Shown here: positions 35,382 to 49,526 of the stretch, piece after piece
Layout: every line of letters starts with the position of its first letter
Position numbering within the stretch: position 1 is the first letter of the stretch
NCBI GenBank assembly: GCA_946807835.1
Contig: OX327684.1
Location: 31,556,501 to 31,620,500 of the forward strand
Length of the DNA: 64,000 bases
From: Ailanthus altissimus
Taxonomy: Eukaryota > Streptophyta > Magnoliopsida > Sapindales > Simaroubaceae
Reading direction: 5' to 3'
Notes under the pieces: model-generated
What the model saw: the letters and a program-made list of their open reading frames with translations, nothing else
The model's database searches: none
Told to the model about the DNA's origin: nothing
Program-made: the position numbers and the translations under genes

Positions 35382-37895
35382 CTATGCATATACATGGCAT
35401 GTTTTTCTGTTATGCCCTGTTCCTTTGCACTTGCTACAATGCAGTGCTCTCTTAGGACGCCCTTTCCATCTTATTCTTCTCTTCTTAGGCGGGCCAGTCA
35501 AAGGACGGAGTGGAGGAGGGCGAACTTGAACTGGCAAAGATTCTCTCTGTACAGGCTTATCCATTGATGGAAGTGGAGTAATAGATTCTGAATATGTTAA
35601 TCGGAAAGCCTCAGTAGTATAATACTTGGAGCAATAATCAGACAAATTCCTATTGAGATGCTGAAGGACAGCCACAGCATGGACACATGGGAAACCATTC
35701 ATTTGCCAGCCTCTGCAATTACATTCCCAGAGATCAATGTTCACAACATTAAATGAACCCAGACCACGAACCTCAAAAGCGCTACCAAGTCCTAAAAGAA
35801 CTTGGAGAAAATGTGTTTCGAGCACCTCCTTCTGTAATTTGTCCTCCAAAGATGGAGTTACTTTGGACACCCAATGATTTGATTCCATCCGCCGAGTCTG
35901 CATCAGCTCTGTAATGTTATGGCAAATGGTATCGATAATCTGCACTATTGGTAATTCAGGAGACTCACCCACCCAATTATAAAATGACTCAGCAATGTGT
36001 GATGACATGTGGTTGTATCGTGAACCTTCAAAAAGTGCATTTGCCCAGTATTCAGGTTCACTTCGCAAAATCCATTCAAAAGCCTCGGAAGAAATATTTT
36101 TAATGCTCTCAATGCTTTCTCTAAAACCATCAATTGTAGCATGGGCAGCATCATACAAATGAGTAACAATCACCCGAACAACTTCCTCGGTACAAGTGCC
36201 TTTAAGATCCCTTTTTAACTCCTCAGTCAGATGATGAACGCAATAACAATGATGTGCATTCTCGAAAATTGTGAGAATAGATGGTCTCAATCGCATCAGT
36301 CTATCTGCCACAAATGTTATTGGTTGGCATGTTGGAAATGCAGATTTCAGTTGAAGCAAGAACCAATGCCAGTTATCATCGTTGACAGCATCTACTATGC
36401 CAAAAGCAACAGGAAATATTTCATCATTTCCATCCAATGCAGTAGCAGTCAGTAGATCTGACTGGTACTTCGATTTTATAGTCAAAGTATCAAGGAAGAT
36501 AAGGGGACGGCAACCATTCTGAAACCCGCATAATGAGGCATGCAGGGCAACAAAAAAATGATGGAAGCTTAAGTCCTCCCTCGTACTGAGAGTGACTATG
36601 CTACCTGGACTTGTCTCTAATATTTTCTCAACTAACGAAGGTAACTGATTGTATGACTCTTTGAATGATCCTTGAAACTCCTCCCTGGCATTCTCTAAAG
36701 CACGCCATGCCTTAACGTATCCTAATTCAATTCCAAAATCCCGACGAATTTCTTCAGCAATTTCTTTTGGTTTACATTTTGGGGTTTCTAGCAACTTCTC
36801 TTTCACAATGGATGACAACAGTTTCCTAGAGGCATGGGAACGAGTTGTTGGATCAGCACCTGCATTACATGTATGTGTTCCATTCATTGTTTTAATTTGA
36901 AATAATTGTGTGGTAGGCACTCTCGATGCATGAATCCTCCAAGGGCAACCTTCAGCTTTGCACTTAGCAGTTACACGCAAACCCTCATTCTTTTTAAAAA
37001 TGTATGTGAAGCCATGTGCAACAGAATATTTATATAGAGCATCACGGAAGTCATGAACATTGTTGAACCGCTGTTGTACGCCAGTTATGCAATTTTTCCA
37101 TGATTTGAGAAGCTTCTGCTGCCTAGGATCAGAAGTTGCTGGAGCAGAGGTAGTGAGCTGCCCAGTATCCCCAGCATCAGAAGCTGCTGTAAACAAGGTG
37201 TGAAGTAGTCCAATATCCCCCGAAACAGAAGTAATGGGAGCTAAGTTATCATCAGGAGTGACAGACTCAGCCCCCGTTGTCCTGCTGGACCTGTAGGAGC
37301 AAGTGTGCATAAAATAAAAATAGACGGTGACAGTAATATATCCTCTGCTAAACTCTGATCAAGAGCCCTGAATGCACACATGGTTCAGCAGCATATTTTT
37401 TCAGGCTGCTATCAAAACTCAAGGTTGGACTAGAAGCATAAAGAGTCCTACCATGAACCTGAACCAAATTATGAAAACAAGGCACTTGATCCATCCAATT
37501 AAGTAAGACAGAAGCATTTTTCTTTTTAATCCAAAAAATAGAGCATATTACCTACTGCAAGGCGTCACGGCATCATCTGTTGGCTTCTCACCTACCATGA
37601 CATAAACATCAATAGTTCCCGAATCTTTGTGAAAATCAATCATGCGTTTTATATCTTTGTCACCAGATATTGTGATGAGAGTCCTATTATTCTTTGGGAG
37701 GAAATATTTCATTGTCATGTTATCAGGATCGTATTTCCACATCTCTGCCATCTCTGACTTCAATTCATCAAATTTACTTTCACTGTCTACACTGAGAGCA
37801 TGAGCATCCCCACCTGAGTACACTAATGAGCCATCACTGGAGGTTGTGAACTTCCCACCTGACTGACATATAAGAATAAGCTTTCCCGGAGCCAT
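35382..37895 (-). CDS. MUSTANG-like domesticated MULE transposase with N-terminal PB1 domain
   Basis: Two exons, 37895-37552 and 37290-35382, giving 2253 nt and 750 residues. Order: PB1 domain (about residues 5-100), Ser/Thr-rich linker, MuDR-type N-terminal zinc domain (about 187-258, ending NGTHTC), MULE core (about 375-550), SWIM zinc finger (Cys638, Cys640, Cys650, His652), basic hinge KKRRIRWKGRPKR, and a CCHC knuckle (Cys733, Cys736, His741, Cys746). The first two acidic residues of the MULE core are present (Asp382 in FLDTL, Asp444 in VADRL). The PB1 plus MULE plus SWIM layout is that of the MUSTANG-B proteins (MUG5-8 in Arabidopsis), transposase-derived genes kept by selection and affecting growth and flowering. 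The first exon begins MAPGKLILICQSGGKF, as in the family. There are no terminal inverted repeats beside it. Confidence 0.92.
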
Positions 37896-38760
37896 AGCTT
37901 CACGGTGAGTGTCGATAACTGTAACAAAAGCAAATGAGAAACTATCAAATATCTTGGAGAAAATGCCCAACAAATATCAAAATATCATTAGACTTAAAAT
38001 AACAAATACATTAGACTTAACCAATATCAAAATAACTGTAACAAATATCAAATACATTAGACTTAAAATGACATAAATGATAAAACCAAAACACACTTGG
38101 TAAAAATTCCTGAAACGGTCCAATACTCACATGCTTGCCAGATTATCAGAAACCCTGAACCCAAAGAACAAAGTTTTTTTTTTTTTCAAAAATAGGATGA
38201 CATCCCGTTTGATTTGATCCTACCTCTATTCAGTTTAAAATTTTCTCAATTTACAGCCCTAAGTATCTCATCACAGGAATTAAAACCAATGGCTTGATTT
38301 CATCCTCTTGAAATATAATTTAAATTGTTTCAGGAACAAATTGAAACTAGCTGTTCATGTCCTAAGCATTTCAAAGTAATAAAATTAGCTTTCTTTTCTT
38401 CAAAGCGGAAAGTTGGCATGTAGCAAAACAAAGCAAAAATGTTAACCAAGAATTCATATAAAGCATTGTTTATGCAGACATAGAATGGGTTTTTTGCAAT
38501 TTCCATTTTTTTCCCCTAAACCCTATAGACCAAAGTGGCGATCTAGGGTATTCGAGTTACAATGTTAAAACAACTTAGCCGAAATATTAAACATTTTACA
38601 AATAAGGACAATTATAAGTAAATTATCAAAACGATAATAAGAGGACAAACCTTATGTAAAACCCCTACTCGGATACGTTTTTCAGGCTTCGAACGGTAGG
38701 AAGTGGAATGAGAGAGACGAGTGAAGAAGCGGGGGTGAAAGGTGAAATTGACCAATTGAG
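37896..38760 (-). promoter_or_regulatory. Leader and promoter side of the MUSTANG-like gene
   Basis: On the minus strand an AG acceptor at about 37919 precedes 23 bases of leader before the ATG, and a likely leader exon of higher GC lies at about 38653-38745, ending in ACATAAG before a GT donor. Thus an intron of about 730 bp in the 5' UTR is likely. No other gene is seen. Confidence 0.5.
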
Positions 38761-41700
38761 GCTTCGTTGATATTCGGATGATATTATCCGGTACCTGATG
38801 TTTTACATTTTCTCAAATAAGGACAGAATATTTTTCATTTATTTCAGATAACTCCCTGGTTGCTATTGAATGACAAATTTACCCTGGTAAACTGAATTTT
38901 GATTATCACAATGTTTCTTAAGTTAAGGATGTATCCGTAATTATAAAGAGCTTCTATTTTATGCAAGTCGTGCAACGGACAAACTGTGTCCTTGCTTAAG
39001 AAAGCACAAAAACTTGTGGACCTGTATATTATTACCCCAGCTTCCAAAATTAAAATGGGCCTCGTCAACGCGGTCAATAAATATTTGTACGAATCGGGGA
39101 GAGGTTTTTGTTTTTTTGTTTTTTTTTTTCTGAGGAAAGATATTTTTTTTTTTATAATTTTTGTTTTTCTCAATAGGAGATAAAAAATTTAAATTCAAAA
39201 TCTTCAATAAAATAAAAAATAAATATACTATTAATTCTTTATTATTACACTGTTAATAAAATATATAAATTTTTAAATATATTTTTGAGATGTTAAATTG
39301 TTGAATTTATAATATTTCCTTATCACTTCTACCATTAGAATCTATTAGAAAAATAAAATCAACTAAAATAAATATAAAATCAATTAGATTTTTCTATATC
39401 ATTTGAGAACTTTTTGATTGAAAATTTCTTTTAAGACAAGGAAGTTAATACATTAAAATACGGCATTATCATACAAAGATTTAAAAATGTTATGTCCATT
39501 ATATATTCATTTTAAAGATTCTTAGATTAGTTAGTACTATTTTTCATGTATGAGAGATTTATTTCTTAAGAATATACTGTTATACAACCTCAATTTTTTT
39601 TTTTTTTAAAGTGGGAGGTTTTATTAAAAAATTTATGAGTTAACTTCATGTCCTTAATTGCTTTTAATTTTAGGTGGGTAATTTCAGTTTTAGGTTTGAT
39701 CAATCGATCAATTTAAACTGTAAAAAATGAACCAAAACAAATATAACTAGTTGATTTAGTTAAGTTCAATTTTTTTTTTTTTCATTTATTTCAAGTTTTT
39801 TTTTTTTGAAACAAATTAAATCAAACAGAATTGGAACCAAATTGATAGTTCTAAAAAATAAAAATGGTGAAGAACCGTCTTTAAATTTGAACTAAATCAA
39901 ACAAATTAAAATTCGATTAATTTAGTTAATTCAGTTTTTTTTTGCTCGTCCCTTAGATCCAACAGAAATTACTTAAAAGATAGCGTATTTGCATAGTTTG
40001 AATTTTTATTCTATTTGTTTGAGTGTACATTCATCAATTTTTTATGAGAGTTCGTAGGTGAATAAAATTTAGGACTACGCTTCATTAGATTTTTCAAGCA
40101 ACACTTCTAAAATTAAAACTTTTACATATAGAACTCTAATTAAAAAAAATTTATGATTGTTCGATTGTTAATTAGAAAACGTTTTTTATCTAGTTGATGG
40201 TTTGATTGTGGTATTTAGAAAGAGTTTTTATCTAGTTAAATTGCTAAAAAGGATATTAATATATAAAAATTTAATACTATTATTTAAATTTTTTAAAAAA
40301 TACATAAAATATTATATTTAATTCAAAGCCACGCAAAAAAAGAAGTGAGAGTATAAAGTTCACAAAAAATATTTAATATACAGCAAACAACTTAAATAAT
40401 TTATTATATTCGAGAAATAATTTAAAATATATACAAAAATAAGATAATATTAAACATGAATAGATAAGTTTTGGCAAAGAGTATATTATATATTGTAGAG
40501 ATGACAACTTCAACAATTTTATTAAATACAGTTGAATAGGGAATTATTTTTATTAAAAGTGCATTATGAATATAAGAAAATAATATTAGAGTATATTTAA
40601 CATTACAAAAGAAAAAAAAAATTAAAAAAAACTACATCTAAAGTATAAATTTTGAGTTTTTATTAATAGAAGCAAAATAATTTTTTTTAATCTCCAAAAT
40701 ATTTTATCTAAATACAACCAACATATTTTTTAAAAAAATTAAAAAAAGCATTCGGTGCTAAAAATACTTTTTTTAACTAATAAAAAAATCTAACTAAACA
40801 GACTACTAAAATAACGTTATATGATCCATCTATTTATAAATCGATCCCCATTTTTTATTGTATCCCATAAATTTTAAAATATTAAAAGAAAAAGTTTGCT
40901 CGTAAAATAACTTTAGAAACAAGTAATTAATACAGATTAGATTTTATTTTATTTACTACCAATTTAATATGTAATAACTCTCTCATTTTTATTTTATTTA
41001 TTTAATATTGTGTTTTTAAAAACTTAGTAGAAGAAGTTACATAAATGAATGACTATATAAAGATTTTTATTTATTTAAAATAGAAAATTAAACTTACATA
41101 ATTAGGATACAATATTAATAAAAATTAACAAATATTTAAATATAATAATTATTAATTAATAACAACGTAAGTTAAAATATAAAATATGTAACCTAATTTT
41201 ATTAACCTAACACTACTTAAAAAAACTAATAAAGGAGAATAAGAATTTGGGCTGATGAAATAACTGCCAAGTTTTTTTAAGAATCACAGGCCTGGGAAGG
41301 GCCAGCTTCACACCAGTTCAGAATACGATGACAAGTAAATGGGCTTGGGATTTGGGAGTTGTGCGAATGACAGAGGAGAGAAGCACCGACTCTGAAAAGC
41401 AACAAGAATAATGTGTTGAAAAGCATGGCATATCACGCATTGAGCTGTTTATGCGATGTGATGACCAACAAAATAAAAACAAAAAAAAGAACTTGCCGCT
41501 GGATCCCGTGAGACTCGATCACTTTTGCTTTTGAAATAATTAACATTTTTGGTACATGGGCTGGTGCTCGACCACATGGTAGGCCCAGTGCATTATTATC
41601 TAATTTAACAGTTTGCGGTAATGTGAACTGTTATGATGGTCGTCCGACTTCACGAGTTTTGTCAAAATGAAAGTATTGCCCAAATGGCTAAAACCAATCT

Positions 41701-42041
41701 TGTCTGGCGGCATTGCTCCGAGCTTTCATTTCATTAAATAAATAAGATCAGTACACAACTAAATTACTATTTGTTTTTTTTTCAGTTTTCGAAGTGATAA
41801 CTGATAATAGTTTTCTAGGATCCTTCGATCAGTAAATGACATCCCAAAATGGGATAATAATACAACGACTGTAGTATGAAAATGCCCTGCCCTTGCGGCT
41901 TGTTTGGCTTCTCAATCCCAGCACTTTCTATCTGCAGTATCAAACTTCTTTCAGTCACTCCACTTTTTACTTCACTGAGATTTTTCGTGAAGAAAGTAAA
42001 AACATTGCTAGAACTAAAAGGTAAAATTGTCAAATTTTAAA
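38761..42041. other. AT-rich intergenic DNA
   Basis: Very AT-rich with long homopolymer runs. 39680-39960 contains a series of degenerate words close to AAATTGAACCAAAT, like a low-copy tandem or dispersed repeat. 41270-41720 is less AT-rich and looks unique but carries no recognised gene. Confidence 0.4.
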
Positions 42042-44837
42042 TCAAATGAGAAGAACGTCAAAGTCACTAAGAGTCCACTCTGCCACTTCATCTTTGTTAC
42101 TAACAAAAATTTCAGTACCCATGTCGATTGATGTCCATATTCTTCTCCCAGGATCGGTACCTGGATCCTAATAATATAAGAAAGCCATTTACATAAAGTT
42201 AATATTGATGATAAAGAATTGTAACACATTTTGAGTAGAGGGATAATAAAAATAAAATACCAACCTGATAGAAGTACAGTCTACTGGATAAGCCACCGAC
42301 ATTAAGCTCCCAAGTTCTTGCATCACCTACCCAACCTTCCCCTTGTTTGGTTGGATAGCCATATTCAGCCCAAATGGGGTGAGGCAGCAACTGAACTATC
42401 TCTTGCGCCTGAGGATTGCTGTAAGGATCACAGGTATCGACTGGTTGCTCCAAGTGCTGAGCGTTGCCAGGAGCACAGTAGTAGTGATATGCCCCATATG
42501 GGAAGTTTCTGGTATCATTCCTGTAAATCTTTCTATTGTTTGGAGTAATGTGATAAGGTGGGCAGTTCTTGACAGATGTGGGGCTGCACCAGGCTGCAGT
42601 TTCAGGGTTTATGATCATCTCACTATATCTTGTTACATCTGTTAGCACGTCTCCATTACATGGACTACCATCATTCTTCCAACAGCTGCCGATGTCTATC
42701 AAGTAGAACTGGCTCTTGGGTCCTCCCCCTTTCTTGACATCCAAAGTCACTCTGACCTTGAAATTAGGTGATTCTGGAGGCTGCAAATCAACTATCGTTA
42801 CTCATATAATAATGAATATATTGCAACACTCAGAATACAAAAGAGAGGCTTCAATTTTCCACCAAAATAATAAAGAATAATATAAAACTGATGAACAAAA
42901 CAGTTTACCTACACAAGAAATTAGAAATTTGAAAACAAAATGGGTTAAGTCCAACTTGATGTAAGATTTTGTAATACAGTTATATGTTTTATCTTCAATT
43001 AATTACAAAGTTGAGCACGGAGCATCTTCTTTCACTGCATGTAAAATTCTATTTTGGATGGTTTTAAGGCTCAAAGAAATTTTAATGGAGATGGGTCCAT
43101 TATTTTTAAATTATTTAGGTTTCTGGTCTGATTAGTTGGGATTAATGACGTCAAGATTTGTCCTAGAGACCAAAAGAGGTTGACACATGAATGCGCTCTC
43201 AAACCATATCTCTATGATTCATGTGACCAACGGAGACAAATGATACAACATTGGCACCTTCACTGAATCTATTTTGAGGTCTGTAGACTGAATACTAGTT
43301 GAACTAATTCTTAAAATGACAAGAGAATAGATAATGGAGGAGGATTTGATATGAATTTTCTTCACAAAGAACTGATATTAAATTAAACAGGCTGGATAAT
43401 GACAGATCAATGGTTTATAGCTTCCCCATCTTTGAAATAATATCTATATCAACCAACCAGAGGAATACCGAATACAGTTTCAATATCAAGAAAAGCAATA
43501 GGACTAACTACCCAGTTATTTTTCCCTTGAAGTAAATCAAATATTATTACAAAATATTGAATCAAGAAGAGGACAGAATCAAAATAAAGTGAACGCATCA
43601 AATTTCTAATGATATTTCAAATTCAGTGGCTAATTAAGGGGGAAAAACTCTTAAAATCAACACACTCACAGTTTTGAGCATTCCTCTTGTGTCATAATGG
43701 TAACCTCCGGAGTATCCTTTCGTTGCATCGGCTCGGAGATAGAGCATCAACCATGGATATTTTTTGGAAGTCTTGAGCGTATGTCTGAAAACCCAACCCC
43801 CAGAATCTAATTTCTTCTCCCAAACCACTTCATAGAAAGAAATTCCATCAAGTCCAGCTCCAATGTCAGCCTCCAAATCATAAGTACCATTAAAGCTTCC
43901 TCTCATTGTCCCATCTTCAAAAAGCTGAGTTGGTTGATGAAACAAAATGGGTTGATTCATACATCCATTTCCAAAGCAGGGAAATCTCCCCGGATTAAAA
44001 GGTGGTACCTTTTTTCCATTTGCAGGACACAAAGCAGACCTTGTGTCATAGTTGCCATTTTTCAGCATAACCATCCAAAACTGCCATGGCTCTGGGGTGT
44101 CTTCAACTTGACATAATGAACCCAAGTAGATCTCTTTCTCTGCTGCATAAAGGTCTGGGTGGTTCACAGCTTCTGAGTTCAACCCAGGAAATGGATTGCC
44201 CACCCCAAGTTTGTTGTCAAGTTCCGATACCTTATGTACAAGACAAGAACCTGAGGATTGTAACACAGAATTAACACACAATAATGTTGCCAAAGAAGGT
44301 AAAGTAATGGATGAAACATTATAGAGCGAAAAAGAAGACCAAAAAGAAAATGAGGTAAATTCTGAAATTTCAGCCAATGTCATTCACAATCAGAAAATAA
44401 TCTTTTTATATGTTTAACTGAGTTAAAACAAACCAAGCATTTAGACATTCATCAAAACAACGCACCCATTTCAATGTTTTCCTTACTCCTCTTCAGAGAT
44501 TCATGTACTGATTCCGTGATTCGGGACTTCAAATAAGTAAGAAAAAGATAAGAAAGAAATACCCACTCTTTATGACGCTGTGTTTTCTTCTATGGGAGCT
44601 GTGCTTACTTGAAATATCAAAACAATCAGCAGCTCTAGGGCTGCCCATGCCAGGAGCTTCCTCGCCAACTTCATTGCAAAAGTTCCAAGCTTCAAATCCA
44701 ACTCTCAACCCATCTCTTCTCATTCCCGGGTCTCCCACTGCTGAGACATATTCATTCCCATTGGCACCAGCTACAACACTCAGCACTATGAACACATTTA
44801 CCAAGAGAAAGATCACATGCAACAACCGACCCTCCAT
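42042..44837 (-). CDS. Conserved secreted plant protein of unknown function (DUF7705-type)
   Basis: Four exons: 44837-44567, 44250-43670, 42780-42265, 42167-42042; 1494 nt, 497 residues. An N-terminal hydrophobic stretch (about residues 5-24) is a good signal peptide. The mature part is rich in paired cysteines and in Trp/Tyr, with conserved blocks VGDPGMRRDGLR, CNEVGEEAPGMGSPRAADC, LYAAEKEIYLGSLCQVEDT, PWQFWMVMLKNGNYDT, KYPWLMLYLRADATKGYSGG and GSCWKNDGSPCNGDV. I recall this as a plant-wide family with no assigned activity, now filed as DUF7705; the domain number is from memory. Extracellular or cell-wall location is inferred from the signal peptide. The exon-1 donor is taken as A|GTGGGT because frame demands one leftover base; the nearby GTATTT site would break frame. 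Confidence 0.88.
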
Positions 44838-47228
44838 GGCAGTTCCCTTTATGTTCTGTTATAAAAGCATAGCAGAGGAGGAGTGTTCTTTATATATACG
44901 TGTCTGAATAGAGATTCTGTAAGTGGGTCTGTGCACTGTGCTTGCTGGTGATGTCGGCCTTTCAAAATTATTGAAAATCTATTCTAATAAATACCAAATA
45001 TATACATATTCTAATACAGTCCGATATCTCGCTGTTTTTTACACGATTTAAAATCAGGGACTTCTTATTCAAAAAAAAAAAAAAAATCAGGGACTTCAAT
45101 TTTTTTCTCTTAATTTTTCCTCGTTTAAATTATTGAGCAGTTTACACCTATTTCCAGTTTTTATAAATTATTGAAGTAGTAGTAGATGGAAAAAAAAAAG
45201 AACAAAGTGATTAAAGCATTTTGACATTTTTCCAAAAAAGCAGTATTGTTTAAAATCAAAAATCAAAAGTAGTGCTGTTTGATTGTTTGACTTATACTGA
45301 AAGGTCCTATCTATTTACACATTAGGTGGCTTTTTTTGGTCCCTGCCTACCTGCAGTTGGTCACATGTGGGTCATGGTCAAGAAAAGTTAAGTGCCATAT
45401 TGGCTTTTGCCTAAAAAGTAAGGACATGGATCATCGAAATACTTCATGTTAATTGTTTTATTTATCTAATTAATGAATATGGAAAAACAAATTTTTTTAA
45501 AATGTCCTGATAAATGAATGTATGATTTGATCCTTTTTAATCAATTCTTAGAGGATACTGTTATTAATCGAAAACTTTTTAAGTTTAAAAGCTAACTCAA
45601 ATTTTCACATCCCGTATCAAGAACAACCAGTTAAATTCTAAGGCGTCAGTTACCATATCAGTAAATAATGATTCTCTATTATTAAAACATATTACAAATT
45701 ATTTAAATTTGACATGTAACGTGTATGTACGTATGTGTATAGTTAACGTACGTATGGCCCCCTTTTCATCTCGAAAAAATTATTAAAAAACAAAAAAGCA
45801 GGGCCCCCTTTTGCTGCAAGTTGAATCCTGCTTATTTCGATATGTATATTTAACATATAAAATAGTAAAAGAGGCAACCGATATTTCTAGTATTTATCGA
45901 GCACGCTTAAGCATATATAATGCAATCTGGTGTTTGCGTATTTAGTGACATGATTTACTTAACCTGGTGCTGGTGCTAAGCAGTGAAGCAACTTCTGGCC
46001 TGCACTCCAACAAATGTTTGTTTACTTGCACGTATATGTATACGTATATTTAACGGGGCCTGTTAATAATTAATATTGTCATATACAATATGAAATTAAT
46101 ATAATATTATTCTTCCACGGTTCCGCTAGTACACATCTGGGATTTTGGACAAGTCAACTAGTGGTGGGTTTTCTCGACCAAATTATTCAGTTCACTTGCT
46201 CCATTTATATAGAGACTGAACTTGCGTATGATATTTGATATGAACAACTAAGCACATGTGATATGCCCATCAAATATATGCATGCATTATTAATTGATAA
46301 TAGTTCATGTTAGGTATATCCTGACAAACATTGACAATATACATCATATATTATGTTAAAAAAAAATAGAAAAGGCAGTAAATGGTATTCACTATGGTTT
46401 TTTTGCCCAGTAATCAATTATCACAAACACAACTTTGTTAGTTAAGGTAAATGACAAAGGAAAGTTCCTTCCTAAGTCATTAGTCAGTAGTGTCTCCATT
46501 CAATTTAGATTATATCATCATGCAATGTTATAAATGAAAAAGCATGGGCTCCATTTCATTTAGATCTTGAATTAAAATGCATATATTTGTGGACAGAAGG
46601 CTGATCAGTTGGGACATTTATCAAACCTTCAACTAGATTCTGAAAGATATTGAGGTGTTGGTAGAAAGTTGTTATATTTGTCGGTAAGTTATATATTGCT
46701 TTATTTCCTGGCAAAATTATAAGCTTCAAAATCACTCAACAAACCCCATTCCCATTCTTGATTCTTTTTGAATTCTATTTTGTTCTTACTTCTCTGTACG
46801 CCAAGTCTTTCATCTTATGATTGCAGCCATGAATCCCATGACTTTCCATGCACACACCGAAACATTTCCTCTCCTCTTTTCTCTGCTTTAGAAAAACAAC
46901 AAAGAAATAACAGCTGTCTTCCTCTTCTGTTTATCTTTTGTTGAGATTGAGAGGGAGAATTTTCATCTTTTTGGGTGACACTTTTCAATGCTTTCAATTC
47001 CAGAAATGGACAACAGTTTTGTTGGAAACAAGCGCAAGCACGAGTCATGACAAATTCTAAACAATTTCTGTGCACCTGTGACCTTGTGACGCACAGCCTC
47101 CATGCAAAAGCTAGCTGGTGATAAGAAATACCATTCAACGGGTCATAATTGCCAATTGAGTGATTTTAGAAATGTGATATTAATGGGATGGCTTCAAGAG
47201 AACTTTTAATCCGGAAATGGATCGGATT
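44838..47228. other. Intergenic, with promoter of the secreted-protein gene
   Basis: 44838-44950 holds the promoter side of the minus-strand gene, including a TATATATA-like stretch at about 44892-44898. The rest is AT-rich with no supported gene. The 107-codon minus-strand frame at 46815-47138 lacks any domain. Confidence 0.45.
45051..45097. repeat. 14-bp direct repeat flanking a short poly(A) insert
   Basis: AAATCAGGGACTTC occurs at 45051-45064 and 45084-45097. Between them is TTATTC followed by an A run. This is the shape of a tiny LINE-mediated insertion, or slippage after duplication. Confidence 0.8.
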
Positions 47229-48058
47229 AAATTGAGATTTGGTGATTTAATAATTTTGAATAAATAATAATAATGAGAGTTATGAAAAGTTTAGAATGTA
47301 TAAAATAGATATGAAAAAGTTTAAGACATGTAAAATATGAAGAAGAAAATAAAATGAGACTTTAAGATGCAAAGAAAGTGAAGAAAATACGGGAGAAGCT
47401 ATCAGGGCTGAGTGCTGCAGTGCCCAAACTAGAAGCTCAGCGCTGCGACGTTGGCTCCTCAGTGCCGTAGCGTTGGGGGCGACAAAGCTCAGCGCCACGG
47501 CATCAGGACCTTAACACCGAGGTGCCAGAGCGGAGATTTTTCTATTTTTGTACAGGATTTCAAGTTTTGGGAAGTTTAGAACTTCAAAAATAAAAGGACT
47601 CTTACTTTAATAAAGAATAGAGTTAGTAGGCATAAAATAAACCATTTATTTTAAATTAAGTATTAAGAGAGACTCTAAAAAAGGGGAAGAACTGGGTAGA
47701 CACTAAGTACTTATGTACGCTAAGGTGGAACCATTGTTTGGATATTCATTGTTCGTGGTAGAGTAAAGGTACACTAAACATTAGGTCCTTTTGAGAGTTC
47801 TTCATTGAGTTTTGCTTGTAAAGTCTTTAGGGAGTTAAGAATAGAGGTTAGGATCCTTGAATCCACCGTGGACGTAGGTAATTGGCCGAACCACGTAAGA
47901 TTGCATTGTGCTCTTTAATATTCTACTTTGGATTCTTACTATTTTGCTTAATAAACAGGTTATTACGCTGCGTAAAGAGGTTAGGGTTCTAGGTTAAACT
48001 TTGGGTTCTTCGCTTCAACCTAATCTTAAAATGGAGAAGGGTGTTCCCTCTCTCAACA
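47229..48058 (+). repeat. 5' LTR of the 47-50 kb element
   Basis: About 830 bp matching 49527-50333; ends CTCTCAACA just before the primer-binding site. The start is placed by alignment only. Confidence 0.75.
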
Positions 48059-49526
48059 AACTGGTATCAGAGCTAAAGATTCAATAATACACACATGGGG
48101 TATTTAAACCATGGCTGCAATCAAGTAAGAAATAAAGAAGTTCAATGGGATGAATGACTTTAATCTTTAGAGGAAGAAAGTTAAGGCTCTACTAGTAAAG
48201 AAAGGGTTAGACTCAGCCTTGGAGGAAGTCGGCTCCTCAACTAGTGAAGAGACGACAACTTTAAAGTTCAAGCAGAAAGATTGGGACATGATTCAGAAAA
48301 AGGCTTACAGCAACATAATCCTAGCGTTGAGCAACAAAGTATTAAAGGAAGTTAGTGATGAATAAATCGCTTTGAGACTATGGAAAGAAACTCAAAGTAT
48401 TATACATTAAGAAGTCTCTTACAAATATACTTCTTATGAAAAAGAAACTGTATTAGCTAATAATGCATGAGGGATTTTCATTGAGTGCTCACATTGACGA
48501 GTTCAATAAGATCATTATAAGTCTTGAGCAACTGGGCATAAAGACTGAGGATGAAGACAAGACTATTATCTTGTTAAGTTCGTTGCTAAAGAGCTATGAG
48601 AGTTTTGTGAACACGCTATTGTATGGTAATGAGTCTTTAACGATGAATGACGTCAATGCATCATTGAATTCAAAAGAATTGACAAAGAGATATGAGTCTG
48701 AGAGTGGAGCAGCATTGCTTGCACAAGGAATGAAGAGCAACTAATTAAAAGGAGATCCAATAAGTGTTTCCTTTGTAATAAGGAATGACACTTTGTAAAG
48801 GATTGTCCAAAATCAAAAGGCCAAGGAGGGTGGGCTGCAATCGGTACTGAGGAAGATACCGAAGTTGTAAAAATATTGGTAGCCTCAAGAGTAAAGTACG
48901 CTGGAAAATGAATACTAGATTCAAGGTGCAGCATCCATATGTGTCCCGACCGATCGATGTTTACAAACTTAAAGCCAAGAGAGGTAAAGCTCTAATAGGG
49001 AATGACATGACTTATAAGATCATATGAGTTGGTGACATAGTGTTGAGGATGCAAGGTGGAGAAATTAAGGACTTACATGGTGTAAGGCATGTTCCTAAAC
49101 TAACGAGGAACTTGATATCCCTAAACAAGCTCGATGAGGAAGGACGTTCAGTTAGAGCGAAAAAAATAAAACTGAGGGTAAAGAAATGACCTATAAGGTT
49201 GAGGGTGAGAAGCACAATGGGGGGCTCTATATGCTTACTGGAATGGCCATGAGTGGCCTAACGCAGGATGTTAGGAGTAATGCAAACCACTAGGCGACAT
49301 CTAAATCGTACTCATTGAGGTGATGAGGGTCAGAAAGGAGTGCAACGCATCCATACTATATGTAAGGTGCACGAATGCCTTTGAAGACCAAAGTTACTAG
49401 CCCGGAAAAAGTTAAGTCTTGGCAGAGACTTAACTGGACTCAAGTCTAGGTGATAGAGTATTGGTGTGGATCGGACCCCGAAGCCTTCTTATTTGAAAGA
49501 TTTTGAATCAATGAAGGGTTTGCTAG

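Noticed and set aside
46815..47138. 107-codon minus-strand frame rich in cysteine, considered as a small secreted peptide.
   Set aside because: No signal peptide and no conserved spacing of cysteines; composition looks like chance translation.
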